DNA of 46,365 nucleotides from NCBI GenBank assembly GCA_050014355.1, contig JBEKDL010000017.1, positions 1 to 46,365 on the forward strand. The letters run 5' to 3'. The translations under genes were made by a program, and so were the position numbers. The notes under the pieces are model-generated. The model did no database searches. It worked only from the letters and a program-made list of their open reading frames with translations, and was not told where the DNA came from. Origin of the DNA: Fen-1077 sp050014355 (GTDB lineage Bacteria; Chloroflexota; Dehalococcoidia; Dehalococcoidales; RBG-16-60-22). Below, in pieces: positions 23,590 to 32,170 of this stretch. The first letter of the stretch is position 1; every line of letters starts with the position of its first letter.

Positions 23590-23648
23590 CAGGCCAGCGA
23601 GTACGAAAAACCGGGCAACCGGAATGTACCGCTGGCTTGTTATTTTAT
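23590..23648. terminator. terminator between the zinc-ribbon gene and speE
   Basis: GCCAGCG (23593-23599) pairs with CGCTGGC (23630-23636), extended by GTAC/GTAC with a one-base bulge, and followed by a T-rich tract. It can serve both convergent genes. Confidence 0.65.
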
Positions 23649-23664
23649 ACGAATCGAGGCGGGT

Positions 23665-24585
23665 TTAAGAACCGTAAAGGTACAGAGGGTTTTTATCCGT
23701 GATAATGCGGCGCTGCCTGGCCAGGGCTTTCCGCAGGTATAAAGGCAGGGAAAACATCCCCTGGTGAGCAAGCCCATCGTAGAGCTTGAGCCCCTTGAGT
23801 GACCGCGAGGCAATCCTTTTATCCACCTCGGAGAGAGCGAGGCGGGAGGGGTCGACTTTACGCGAGGCGAAGCAGAGCCCCCATGGTCCGCCGTAGGTGG
23901 GGACGTTGACGACACAGGTGGCAACTATCGGGAAAACGCTTTGCAGCGTGTTATTTACCGCAGTTAAGTTTAATAAATCCGGAAACAAGGCCGAGCCGGC
24001 CTGGACGGATATCAGTCCATTTTCAGTGAGCCGGTCAGAGACAATATTGTAAAATTCCCGGGTAAAAAGCCGGCAAGCGGGGCCTTCTTCTATAGGGTCG
24101 GGTAAATCGATAATAATAACGTCGTATTTTTCTTTTGATTTAGTCAGAAATTCGCGAGCATCGGAGTGATGCAGTTCGGTCCTCTTATCTTTAAAAGCGC
24201 CGCGGGAAAGGCCGGGCAGGTATTTCACGCTCAAGGCGGTCACTTCGCTATCGATTTCCGCCATTACCGCCTTTTTAACAGTCTTATGAGATAAAGCCTC
24301 TCTCAAGGTGGCACCTTCGCCGCCCCCGGCGATAAACACCGTCTCCGGGCAGGGATGCGCAATCATCGCCGGCTGGACCAGGGCTTCGTGATAGATAAAC
24401 TCGTCCCTTTCGCTGGACTGTATTTTGCCGTCCAGCACCAGGCAAACCCCGAGGCTCGAGAGGCGCGCCACGCGCACGGACTGGTACTGCGTCTTCCCTT
24501 CATACAGTAACTCTTCCAGGCGGTGCTGCTGTATCAGTTTGCTGCTTATTTTGTCGCTAAGCCAGTTATCTGGGTCACTATCCAT
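23665..24585 (-). CDS. speE: spermidine/polyamine synthase
   Basis: 306 residues. Transfers aminopropyl from decarboxylated SAM to a diamine. The N-terminal barrel (LEELLYEGKTQYQSVRVARL, then LDGKIQSSERDEFIYHEALV) and the Rossmann core with VFIAGGGEGATLREALSH, DSEVTALSVKYLP, HSDAREFL and IIIDLPDPIEEGPA are all typical. It lies 9 bases after speD, so the two form the usual pathway pair. Confidence 0.95.
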   Translation of the reverse strand: MDSDPDNWLSDKISSKLIQQHRLEELLYEGKTQYQSVRVARLSSLGVCLVLDGKIQSSERDEFIYHEALVQPAMIAHPCPETVFIAGGGEGATLREALSHKTVKKAVMAEIDSEVTALSVKYLPGLSRGAFKDKRTELHHSDAREFLTKSKEKYDVIIIDLPDPIEEGPACRLFTREFYNIVSDRLTENGLISVQAGSALFPDLLNLTAVNNTLQSVFPIVATCVVNVPTYGGPWGLCFASRKVDPSRLALSEVDKRIASRSLKGLKLYDGLAHQGMFSLPLYLRKALARQRRIITDKNPLYLYGS

Positions 24586-24594
24586 AAAAATCTT

Positions 24595-24951
24595 TTAAAC
24601 GGTTACCACGACCCCTCTCTTTATTTCCGTTATAGAGTGGTTTTTTGACCCGAACCTTTCGATGAGCACTTCAGCCGCAGTTTCAGGATTGACGGTGGTT
24701 CCGCAGGTGAACACGTCTACCGCCGCGTAGCCGTATTCCGGCCACGTATGGACGGATAGGTGAGATTCGGCGATGACGACCACGCCGCTCACGCCCTGGG
24801 GACTGAAACGGTGGAAGGATTCACCTAAAATCACGGCGCCGCTCTTGATGGCGGCCGTCAGCATGGCGTCCCGGACAAGGTCCAGGTCGTTGATTACCTC
24901 CCGGTCACAATCGTTGAGTTCAACCAGCAAATGTCTTCCTAGAGCATTCAA
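24595..24951 (-). CDS. speD: S-adenosylmethionine decarboxylase proenzyme
   Basis: 118 residues, the usual size of the bacterial class 1B enzyme. It makes decarboxylated SAM for SpeE. Self-cleavage at Glu62/Ser63 (AESHLSVHTWPEYGYAAVD) forms the pyruvoyl group; Cys83 (FTCG) is the conserved proton donor. The TTG start, giving MNALGRHLLVEL, directly follows the stop of an upstream small frame and has a GGCAGGTGA site. Confidence 0.96.
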   Translation of the reverse strand: MNALGRHLLVELNDCDREVINDLDLVRDAMLTAAIKSGAVILGESFHRFSPQGVSGVVVIAESHLSVHTWPEYGYAAVDVFTCGTTVNPETAAEVLIERFGSKNHSITEIKRGVVVTV

Positions 24952-25091
24952 TCACCTGCCCCCCTTTACAGATTTTATTTCAAGTTCGCGGCCGGTAAGT
25001 GCGGCCGTCGTAACGTTGATGTCAAATTCTCTATCGCCAAGCTTCTTTTTTATCGTCCACCAAATAAAAAGTCCCAGAGTTTGAATACCAC
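24952..25091 (-). pseudogene. small gene upstream of speD, interrupted by a one-base frameshift
   Basis: A GTG (25091) with GGAGG 8 bases before it opens MVFKLWDFLFGGR and then meets TAA. In the -1 frame the reading continues KKKLGDREFDINVTTAALTG and ends with a TGA immediately before the speD start. Joined, this gives a coherent protein of about 45 residues with natural spacing to both sides. The break is at an A-run (about 25047-25055), so it is either a recent mutation or a sequencing error. No family recognised. Confidence 0.5.
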
Positions 25092-25208
25092 CCCAGGAAC
25101 CTCCCCCCGCTCCCCGTCACTCAAGAAGCAGGGAATTAAAATCAATCTCGGGTTTCCGACTCTAGTTGTTAAAAAATCTCCTTTTCCTGCCGGTAGCGCT
25201 CCGCCCGG

Positions 25209-26129
25209 CTATATGACGGCCTTGAGGTCCAGGCCCTGTTTTACCAGTTCTCCCAAGCCCGCCAGCTTTTTATCCTCGCGGAGTCTATTTTTTAGTATAG
25301 TTTCATCAATAGTAGCAATGATATCAGGGGTCTTCGATTCCGTGGAAATAACCGGGATACCCCGGCTGGCGGCTTTTTGGATGACGTTAGCGATGGGCCC
25401 CGATTTATCGGGGCTGCCGCTAAGTACCAGGCACTTTGTCGGCGTTTCCAGGGCCGCGAGCTGCATGTCCGGCCGGTCCTGGTGGATGATGGCGGCCTTG
25501 CCGCTCTTGCGCGCGAAGTAATCAACCCCGGAGCCGACCACCATCGCCCCCAGCATGTAGTTTTCCACGAGCTCACCGGACTTCTCCGGGCTATTTAAAA
25601 TCTTTCCCTTGATAACATCCGCCAGCTCGCCGATACTAATCGCGAGCAACATTCTATTCTCCGGAATAACGCCCAGCACTTTAATGCCCGCGGCGCTAAA
25701 CTGCGCTGACGCTTTTTCTTTCACGCTTTTCAGCTGGCTGGCCGGGACTTTGTTCAAAACTACGCCCAGCAGGCTTTTTTCGAACCATTTGTAGATATCG
25801 ATATATTTCGAGTCCTGGCCGGTATAAGACTCCACGATAATGACCCCAGCCTTCATGTCCTTCGCTGCCCCGATGGTCTGTTTGGCTTCTTCAACTCTGG
25901 GGCCTAGCCTGCCTTCCACAAGGACGATGTCCCTGCCTTTAATTACATCGGGCGCGTCTGCGACATTAGCTGCCCCGAGGACCTTTCCCATGAAAGCGAC
26001 ATCGCCGTCATTATTTTTCCCGGCATAGCCCACAGTCTTGCCGCCGCTCATGAAGTTAATTGCCAGACCGGCGCAGAGAGCGGTCTTGCCGGCAGCTTCT
26101 TCCGCGGAGACGATAAATAGTGTTCTCAA
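25209..26129 (-). CDS. P-loop (BioD/AAA_26-like) and DRTGG domain protein
   Basis: 306 residues. N-terminal dethiobiotin-synthetase-like P-loop: FIVSAEEAAGKTALCAGLA, then IVLVEGRLGP and VIIVESYTGQDS. Residues about 185-300 are a DRTGG-type domain (NYMLGAMVVGSGVDYF, then LVLSGSPDKSGPIANVI). The pair resembles the N-terminal part of long phosphotransacetylases without the catalytic Pta domain. The role is probably regulatory nucleotide sensing; it is unproven. Divergent from the glycosyltransferase gene. Confidence 0.82.
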   Translation of the reverse strand: MRTLFIVSAEEAAGKTALCAGLAINFMSGGKTVGYAGKNNDGDVAFMGKVLGAANVADAPDVIKGRDIVLVEGRLGPRVEEAKQTIGAAKDMKAGVIIVESYTGQDSKYIDIYKWFEKSLLGVVLNKVPASQLKSVKEKASAQFSAAGIKVLGVIPENRMLLAISIGELADVIKGKILNSPEKSGELVENYMLGAMVVGSGVDYFARKSGKAAIIHQDRPDMQLAALETPTKCLVLSGSPDKSGPIANVIQKAASRGIPVISTESKTPDIIATIDETILKNRLREDKKLAGLGELVKQGLDLKAVI

Positions 26130-26186
26130 TAAATTACTCCAAGGTAGAATTCATAATATCAATTTTAATCAATATATTATAATCTT

Positions 26187-26214
26187 TTGACGCAGATTCG
26201 TAAAGGGGTATAAA
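26187..26214 (+). promoter_or_regulatory. promoter of the glycosyltransferase operon
   Basis: TTGACG (26187-26192), 16-base spacer, TATAAA (26209-26214), 40 bases before the start codon at 26255. Confidence 0.68.
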
Positions 26215-26254
26215 CTAGAGGCTGGGCATATTTTTATGAACTGGAAACATACGC

Positions 26255-27328
26255 TTGCAGGATAAAATAACACTCATCATACCCACTTACAACGAAAAGG
26301 ATAATATTACTCCTCTTATCGAGAGGATACACCTGGCCCTTTCCAGCTACAGCTATGAAATTGTGCTGGTGGATGACAACAGCCAGGACGGTACAATCGA
26401 GATAGCGGAAAGCCTGGCCTCTAAATATCCGGTCAGGGTAATCGTGCGGCGGGGGGAAAAGGGGCTGGCCACGGCAGTGGTGCACGGGCTGAAATTCGCC
26501 AGCGGGCAAATCATCGGGGTCATGGACGCGGACCTGCAGCACCCGCCGGAAGTCCTCCCCGACTTAGTTAGAGCGATTGAAGCCGGGGCGGACATGGCCA
26601 TCGCCAGTCGCTATGTCCCCGGCGGCGGATGCCCGAACTGGGACCTCTTTCGCAGAATGGTCTCCCGTGGCGCATTGATGCTCTCTCACCTGCTTTTGCC
26701 CACAACGCGTAAAATAAAAGACCCGCTCACCGGTTTCTTCATGTTCCGTAAAGAGCCTGTCGCGGGCAAAGAGCTGAAACCTATTGGATACAAGATTATC
26801 CTGGAGATAATGCTCATGGGGGATTTCCGCCACATCGTGGAAGTACCGTTCATTTTCCAGGAACGCTCCGCCGGCAAAAGCAAGCTGCGACCGCGAACGC
26901 AGGTGGATTACCTCAAGCATCTCTGGAGCTTGATGTCCCGGACCGGAGAGATTAGACGGTTTTTAAAGTTCATCGGCGTGGGCATCAGCGGCACGGTAGT
27001 CAATATCGGTGTATTGAGAATCGTCACCGCCCTGACTCACTGGAACCCCAAGGTCCAGCTTGTTCCCGGCATCGAAATGTCCATCATCACCAACTTTCTG
27101 TTAAACGATTATTTCACCTTCGCCGACCGCCGCACTGGAAAAAGAGGGTCGTTCTTCGGGCGCATGGGCAAGTATAACGTGCTCGCGCTGGCCGGGGCGG
27201 TCATCAACTGGGGACTCGCTGCTTTACTGGTGCATGCCGGCGTAAATATTTTCTTGGCCGACTTCATCGGTATAGTGGTCGCTTTCCTCTGGAACTACTT
27301 TTTTAGCACGATATGGGCATGGAAATGA
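26255..27328 (+). CDS. DPM1-like family 2 glycosyltransferase with C-terminal GtrA domain
   Basis: 357 residues. The family 2 fold starts with TLIIPTYNEKDNITPLIERI, VLVDDNSQDGT and GVMDADLQHPPEVLPDL (the DAD metal motif). Residues about 230-355 are a four-helix GtrA domain (LKFIGVGISGTVVNIGVL, NFLLNDYFTFADRR). Such fusions make polyprenyl-phosphate sugars at the membrane. It starts at TTG. Overlapping the next gene, a PMT-type transferase that uses such lipid-linked sugars, supports a shared pathway of protein or polymer glycosylation. Confidence 0.9.
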   Translation: MQDKITLIIPTYNEKDNITPLIERIHLALSSYSYEIVLVDDNSQDGTIEIAESLASKYPVRVIVRRGEKGLATAVVHGLKFASGQIIGVMDADLQHPPEVLPDLVRAIEAGADMAIASRYVPGGGCPNWDLFRRMVSRGALMLSHLLLPTTRKIKDPLTGFFMFRKEPVAGKELKPIGYKIILEIMLMGDFRHIVEVPFIFQERSAGKSKLRPRTQVDYLKHLWSLMSRTGEIRRFLKFIGVGISGTVVNIGVLRIVTALTHWNPKVQLVPGIEMSIITNFLLNDYFTFADRRTGKRGSFFGRMGKYNVLALAGAVINWGLAALLVHAGVNIFLADFIGIVVAFLWNYFFSTIWAWK

Positions 27329-28557
27329 AACGCTTGTTAACCAGGACGTACCGGTGGGAATACTTCTGGCTATGCGTCATCGTGGTGGCTACCCTGGCCT
27401 GTCATTTCATCATCGTCAACCAGGTACACGAACTTATCCTGGACGAGCAGCACTACGTCAAAGACGCGCGATATATAATTGAAAACCACCAGACCGAGCG
27501 CCAGGAGCACCCGCCGCTGGGCAAGCTTCTCATCGTGGCCGGCATTAAAATCTTCGGAGACAACCCGATGGGCTGGCGCTTTTTCCCCATTGTCTGCGGC
27601 ACCGCCAGCATCGTCCTGTTTTACTTCCTCTGCCGGCGACTGGACATGTCGCGGGAAACTTCGAACATCGCCACTTTTTTGCTGGCTTTTGAGAACCTCA
27701 CTTTTTTACAGGCGAGCGTGGCCATGCTCGACGTGTTCCTGCTGCCTTTTATGATAGGCGCTTTCCTGCTTTACATGAACCGGAAATATATATCCTCGGG
27801 AATCTTCATTGGTCTAAGCGCCCTGGCCAAGCTTGACGGCGCTTTAGCGGCGCCCGTGATATTTATTCACTGGGTATTTTCGCGGCAGCGGCGCTCCTGG
27901 TGGTTCTTCCTGGCCGCTTTCTTCTCCATTCTCGCTTTCGTGGAGCTGATGATACCGCTCGATTATCTCATCACAAGGTCTTTCCATAACCTGGCTGACC
28001 CGCTGCACCGCATACAGACCATGTTGAGCCTGACCGGGAGCCTGACCTTTGCTAACGTCCAGCATCCTAACTTGAGTCGCCCCTGGGAATGGCTGATAAG
28101 CTATAAACCCATGGCTTATTACATTATGCCGCACTATACGGCGGCGATCAGCTTTTCCATCTTTGCCCTGGCGATACCCAGTGTCGGGTATATGATTTAT
28201 AAGGCGGCGAGGCGGAGCGAGGCAGGTCTTTTCGGCCTGGCGTGGTTCGCCGGGACCTTTATCGTCATGTGCATTTTAAGCGTCGTCACCAACCGGGCCT
28301 CTTATCCTTTCTATTTTTACCCGGTGGTCGGGGCTATCTGCATCGGGGTGGCGCTTTTCCTGGCCGACCTGCTGGCCTATTTCCGGCGCAAGCAGTACGG
28401 TAAGCTTAAGTGGACGGCGTTTTCGATTGTTATTTTTATTTTAGTGGCGCATCTTATATCGTTCCTCATCCTCTCGCCGCTCATTCCGGTGGACTTCGCC
28501 AAGCTGCCCCCATACTTTGCCTCACTCACTACAATTGTTAATTTTCCAGTGCTATAA
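27313..28557 (+). CDS. PMT-family (dolichyl-phosphate-mannose-type) glycosyltransferase
   Basis: 414 residues with about nine membrane helices. The first extracytoplasmic loop has LDEQHYVKDA and RQEHPPLGKLLI, the acidic and HPPLGK motifs of GT-C PMT/ArnT transferases. It is expected to use the lipid-linked sugar from the upstream DPM1-like enzyme. ATG 27313 is listed; ATG 27325, which forms an ATGA overlap with the upstream stop, is equally likely. The stop is 21 bases before the radical SAM gene. Confidence 0.88.
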   Translation: MGMEMKRLLTRTYRWEYFWLCVIVVATLACHFIIVNQVHELILDEQHYVKDARYIIENHQTERQEHPPLGKLLIVAGIKIFGDNPMGWRFFPIVCGTASIVLFYFLCRRLDMSRETSNIATFLLAFENLTFLQASVAMLDVFLLPFMIGAFLLYMNRKYISSGIFIGLSALAKLDGALAAPVIFIHWVFSRQRRSWWFFLAAFFSILAFVELMIPLDYLITRSFHNLADPLHRIQTMLSLTGSLTFANVQHPNLSRPWEWLISYKPMAYYIMPHYTAAISFSIFALAIPSVGYMIYKAARRSEAGLFGLAWFAGTFIVMCILSVVTNRASYPFYFYPVVGAICIGVALFLADLLAYFRRKQYGKLKWTAFSIVIFILVAHLISFLILSPLIPVDFAKLPPYFASLTTIVNFPVL

Positions 28558-28578
28558 TGACTTTAAGGGGTGGAGGCT

Positions 28579-29613
28579 ATGCGTGAGGCGATGCTCTTTG
28601 AAAAGCTGCCCGGCTCCGTAGTCAGGTGCGGCACCTGCCAGTGGCGCTGCCGGATTAATCCGTCAAAATTCGGCGCGTGTGGCATGTACCAGAACCGCGG
28701 CGGCGCTCTCTTCAATCTGAACTACGGCCGGGTGTCCTCCATGGCCGCCGACCCCATCGAAAAAAAACCTCTCTTCCATTTCCACCCCGGCACGCTGTGC
28801 TTTTCCCTGGGCACGCTGGGCTGCAACTTCCAGTGCAAACACTGCCAGAACTGGGAAATCTCCACGGCGGAAAGCGCTTACTTGATGAGCAGCTGCCGCG
28901 AGGTATTGCCGGCAGCCTCTATCGAACTGGCGCGTAAGAATAACTGCCAGGGCATGGCCTGGACTTACAATGAACCCACAATCTGGTTCGAGCACACCTA
29001 CGAATCCGCGAAACTGGCCAGGGCGGCCAGTCTCTATACCGTCTACGTCACCAACGGCTTTGCTACACCGGAAGCGCTGGATACCATCGGCCCTTACCTC
29101 GACGCCTGGAGGGTCGATATCAAAGGTTTTTCCGATGAGTTTTATAAAAACCTGTCCGGCGTGCCGCACTGGCGCGAAATACTTGACGTAACGAAACGCG
29201 CTAAAGAGAAATGGAATATGCATATCGAGGTGGTCACCAACATCATCCCCACCCTGAACGATGACAATCTACAGCTGGAAGGCATCGCGAGCTGGATACG
29301 AGATGAGCTGGGCGAGCTTACCCCCTGGCATGTAACCCGCTTTTATCCCCACCACCAGCTGGCGGACCTGCCGCCAACCCCCCAGGAAACCATCGACCAT
29401 GCCTGCGAAATCGGTAAAAAGGCGGGGTTGAAGTTCATCTACGCCGGCAATATCCCCGGCCACGAGAGCGAAAGCACCCGGTGCTATAGCTGCGGCAAAA
29501 TCGTCGTCAAGAGATTGGGCTACGATACGCAGGTGACCGGGCTTAACGGCTCCAGATGCCGATACTGCGGGGCGGAGCTCAATTTCAGGCCTGCCGCCCC
29601 GAAGGAGGGGTGA
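28579..29613 (+). CDS. amrS: AmmeMemoRadiSam system radical SAM enzyme
   Basis: 344 residues. The radical SAM cluster motif CNFQCKHC (Cys82, 86, 89) sits in a region typical of this family. Extra Cys near the N terminus (CGTCQWRCRI, GACGMY) and a C-terminal zinc ribbon (CYSCGKIVV, CRYCGAEL) are present. ATG 28579 after GGTGGAGG is preferred over the earlier GTG. Followed directly by the Memo and AMMECR1 genes. Substrate unknown. Confidence 0.93.
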   Translation: MREAMLFEKLPGSVVRCGTCQWRCRINPSKFGACGMYQNRGGALFNLNYGRVSSMAADPIEKKPLFHFHPGTLCFSLGTLGCNFQCKHCQNWEISTAESAYLMSSCREVLPAASIELARKNNCQGMAWTYNEPTIWFEHTYESAKLARAASLYTVYVTNGFATPEALDTIGPYLDAWRVDIKGFSDEFYKNLSGVPHWREILDVTKRAKEKWNMHIEVVTNIIPTLNDDNLQLEGIASWIRDELGELTPWHVTRFYPHHQLADLPPTPQETIDHACEIGKKAGLKFIYAGNIPGHESESTRCYSCGKIVVKRLGYDTQVTGLNGSRCRYCGAELNFRPAAPKEG

Positions 29614-29614
29614 A

Positions 29615-30451
29615 ATGATAAGATATCCCTATGCCGCAGGTTATTTTTATCCGGGGACGGCCATGGAACTCAAGGCTAGCCTGGCCAGGCTGGTGAACAA
29701 AAAAGCCCAAAAAGAGGAGGCTATCGGCCTGCTCGTGCCCCACGCCGGCTACCAGTATTCCGGAGCGGTTACCGGCGCCACCATATCCAGAATAATCTTT
29801 AAAGATGTTTTTATTATTATCGGGCCTTCCCACAGCGGCCTCGGGAAACCTTTCAGCGTGATGGCCGAGGGGACGTGGCAAACGCCGCTGGGCAGGGTCG
29901 AGATTGACAGCGAGCTGGCTAAAAAAATCGTGGCCGTATCCCAATTCTTCGAGGAGGACGAAGAGGCGCACCGCGAGGAGCACGCCGTCGAGGTACAGCT
30001 CCCGTTTTTACAGTATCTTAAGCCGGATGTCCGCATCGTCCCCATCATCTTGTATGACGCGCCGGTCGCGGCTTACCAGCAGATGGGGAAAGATATCGCG
30101 CGCGCTATTAAAGAGCTGAAAAAGGACGTGGTTATTATGGCCAGCGGCGATATGACCCACCACGAGTCCGCCGCCGCCGCTAAAGAAAAGGATTTGAGCG
30201 CGGTCGAGGCGATGCTCGCGCTTGACATCGACGAGCTGACCCGCCGCTATAAAACGCGCCATATCTCCATGTGCGCTTATCCCTCCGTCGTCTGCACTAT
30301 CGCCGCGGCTAAAGAGCTGGGCGCGACAGCCGGAGAACTGGTAAAATACCAGTCTTCGGGCGACGCCACCGGCGACTATGATGACGTCGTCGGCTACGCG
30401 GGCGTTATTTTTAAAGGAGGCTCCCATGCATCCAATCGTCGCTCTGGCTAA
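29615..30451 (+). CDS. amrB: Memo-family protein (AmmeMemoRadiSam system protein B)
   Basis: 278 residues. Class III extradiol dioxygenase-like fold, with LLVPHAGYQYSGAVTG, IIGPSHSG, EEHAVEVQLPFLQYL and ASGDMTHHES, the blocks that hold the metal-binding histidines in Memo. ATG lies one base after the amrS stop, with AAGGAGGGG before it. Its 3' end overlaps the next start by 26 bases. Role in the trio is unknown; human MEMO1 binds a metal. Confidence 0.93.
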   Translation: MIRYPYAAGYFYPGTAMELKASLARLVNKKAQKEEAIGLLVPHAGYQYSGAVTGATISRIIFKDVFIIIGPSHSGLGKPFSVMAEGTWQTPLGRVEIDSELAKKIVAVSQFFEEDEEAHREEHAVEVQLPFLQYLKPDVRIVPIILYDAPVAAYQQMGKDIARAIKELKKDVVIMASGDMTHHESAAAAKEKDLSAVEAMLALDIDELTRRYKTRHISMCAYPSVVCTIAAAKELGATAGELVKYQSSGDATGDYDDVVGYAGVIFKGGSHASNRRSG

Positions 30452-30932
30452 AGATACGGTAGAAAAATATGTTAAAGAGGGAAAAAGGCCTTCCGCCCCA
30501 CCCAACCTCACGCCGGAGATGAGGGAGAAGGCAGGGGTCTTCGTCTCCATACACAAGAAGGGCGATTTGAGGGGGTGCATCGGCACTTTCGAGCCGCAGC
30601 GGCGGAACGTGGCCGAAGAAATTATCACTAACGCGATAAGCTCCGCGACGCGCGACCCCCGCTTCGACCCCGTCACCCCAGACGAGCTGGCAGACCTCGA
30701 TTACAGCGTGGATGTCCTCACCCACCCGGAGCCGGTGGCGGATAAAAGCCAGCTCGACCCGAAGAAGTACGGCGTCATCGTGGAGTGCGGGTGGCGGCGG
30801 GGCTTACTCCTCCCCGACCTCGAAGGCGTGGACAGCGCCGACGAGCAGATAGATATTTGCTGCCAGAAAGGCGGCATCAGCCCCGCCGAGCCGGTGCAGC
30901 TCTACAAATTTGAAGTAAAGAGATACAAATAG
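30426..30932 (+). CDS. amrA: AMMECR1-domain protein (AmmeMemoRadiSam system protein A)
   Basis: 168 residues. The hallmark LRGCIGTFEP is present, with SVDVLTHPEP and GVIVECGWRRGLLLPDLEG following, all family blocks. ATG 30426 has AAAGGAGG before it; the longer frame starting at 30378 is not needed. It completes the three-gene operon. A terminator follows 9 bases after the stop. Confidence 0.93.
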   Translation: MHPIVALAKDTVEKYVKEGKRPSAPPNLTPEMREKAGVFVSIHKKGDLRGCIGTFEPQRRNVAEEIITNAISSATRDPRFDPVTPDELADLDYSVDVLTHPEPVADKSQLDPKKYGVIVECGWRRGLLLPDLEGVDSADEQIDICCQKGGISPAEPVQLYKFEVKRYK

Positions 30933-30941
30933 GGGGTGTCT

Positions 30942-30968
30942 AAGAGGGGCTGCGCCCCTCTTCTTTTC
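30942..30968 (+). terminator. terminator after the AmmeMemoRadiSam operon
   Basis: Perfect 9-bp stem (30942-30950 with 30954-30962), 3-base loop, then a T-rich tract. Confidence 0.85.
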
Positions 30969-31005
30969 CTCCCCCTCTCCCGCGGAACGCCTTGCCAGGA
31001 GAGGG

Positions 31006-31023
31006 GGACACAGGGGGTGAGGT
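31006..31023 (+). repeat. 18-base direct repeat, copy 1
   Basis: GGACACAGGGGGTGAGGT; the identical string recurs at 31471-31488, so the two copies flank the broken SRPBCC gene. Confidence 0.8.
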
Positions 31024-31057
31024 TGTAAAATAGTGAATTAAAAAAAAGGAGATAAAA

Positions 31058-31463
31058 ATGAAAGTACAGAGGTCTATCGAGATTGCCGCCCCGCCGGAGA
31101 AAATCTGGCCTTTCCTGACAGAGCCGGAAAAAATCATGAAATGGTTTAACCTTCTCAAGAAATTCGACCTTCTACTATGAAGAGAAGTCTGGTGGCCAGC
31201 TTATGAAGCTGAACTACGAGGTTACAGAATGGATTGATAATAAAAAGCTCGCTTTCAAAGTCACCTCGGGTTCTCTTAAGAAAGACGACCAGATTTGGAG
31301 CATCGAGGCCACGCCTTCGGGCAGCCGATTTACGATGTTTGAGGACTTAGAGATGCCGATGGGGATTATCGGCAAGCTCATCGGTGCGCTCTTTGGCCAG
31401 ATGATGATAGGTAAAAATATGGAGAAAATACTCGCCAACCTCAAGAAACTGGCCGAGGCATAA
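31058..31463 (+). pseudogene. SRPBCC-family protein gene with a one-base frameshift
   Basis: ATG 31058, after AAAGGAG, opens MKVQRSIEIAAPPEKIWPFL, a polyketide-cyclase/SRPBCC start. The frame stops at 31178. From about 31168 the +1 frame carries on as YYEEKSGGQLMKLNYEVTEW to 31463, in the right order for one 135-residue protein. The extra base is probably a C near 31168 (GACCTTC where GACTTC is expected). Either a true pseudogene or a sequencing error; the rest looks intact. Confidence 0.82.
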
Positions 31464-31470
31464 GGCGGGA

Positions 31471-31488
31471 GGACACAGGGGGTGAGGT
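31471..31488 (+). repeat. 18-base direct repeat, copy 2
   Basis: Identical to 31006-31023, 465 bases apart. Confidence 0.8.
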
Positions 31489-31546
31489 ATCGGGGCGGGG
31501 CTTGACACTTGCCACTTGTTACTTGATACTTAATCGGGAGGTCGCT

Positions 31547-32158
31547 ATGGGCTATATTTCACCAAACCTTTCGGTCAAAGACATGAAAAAGACCCTGGAT
31601 TTCTATACCAGAAAGCTCGGATTCATGCCCGGCATGACCTTCCCCAACCCGGATAACCCCGTTTATGCTGACGCATCTAAAGATGGCATAGTTTTCATGT
31701 TCACACCCGCCGATGGCGCTAAGGGAAAAATGGGTGTTGGGGTGAATTTATACCTGCAAATCGATGGGGATATAGACAGTTATTACGCCGATCTTAAAAA
31801 GCGCGGGGCGAAAATCTCCGCGGATATCAAGAATGAGCCCTTCGGCATCAGGGATTTTTCCGTCGAGGACCCGGACGGCTATAAACTGACCTTTAACGCC
31901 CCTGTTAAAGCCCCGGGCGGCGGTGGAGAAGCAGAGGGCAAGTGCCAGAGCTGCGGTATGCCGTTGACCTCTGCCGGCCACGGGGATAATCCTTACTGTA
32001 TGAACTGCTGCCACCCGGACGGCAGCCTCAAGACCTATGAAGAAGTCCTCGACGGCATGATAACTTACATGATGACCAACCAGAAACTGGACAGGGCGGC
32101 GGCGGGTAAAGCCGCCAGGGAATATCTGTCGATAATGCCGGCCTGGTGCAATCAGTAA
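31547..32158 (+). CDS. glyoxalase/VOC domain fused to a zinc ribbon
   Basis: 203 residues. A VOC domain (about 1-118: MGYISPNLSVKDMKKTLDFY, VEDPDGYKLTF) is followed by a Gly-rich linker and a putative zinc-ribbon domain (CQSCGMPL...GDNPYCMNCCHPDG, then EEVLDGMITYMM). The ribbon type occurs alone or at the end of other bacterial proteins. Start ATG 31547 after GGGAGG. The function is not defined; the VOC part may bind a small ligand or metal. Confidence 0.85.
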   Translation: MGYISPNLSVKDMKKTLDFYTRKLGFMPGMTFPNPDNPVYADASKDGIVFMFTPADGAKGKMGVGVNLYLQIDGDIDSYYADLKKRGAKISADIKNEPFGIRDFSVEDPDGYKLTFNAPVKAPGGGGEAEGKCQSCGMPLTSAGHGDNPYCMNCCHPDGSLKTYEEVLDGMITYMMTNQKLDRAAAGKAAREYLSIMPAWCNQ

Positions 32159-32170
32159 CGCGGAGTAAAC

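Noticed and set aside
25045..25060. Programmed -1 frameshift before speD
   Set aside because: The A-run resembles a slippery site, but the zero-frame stop TAA comes before the ribosome would reach the heptamer in the right phase.
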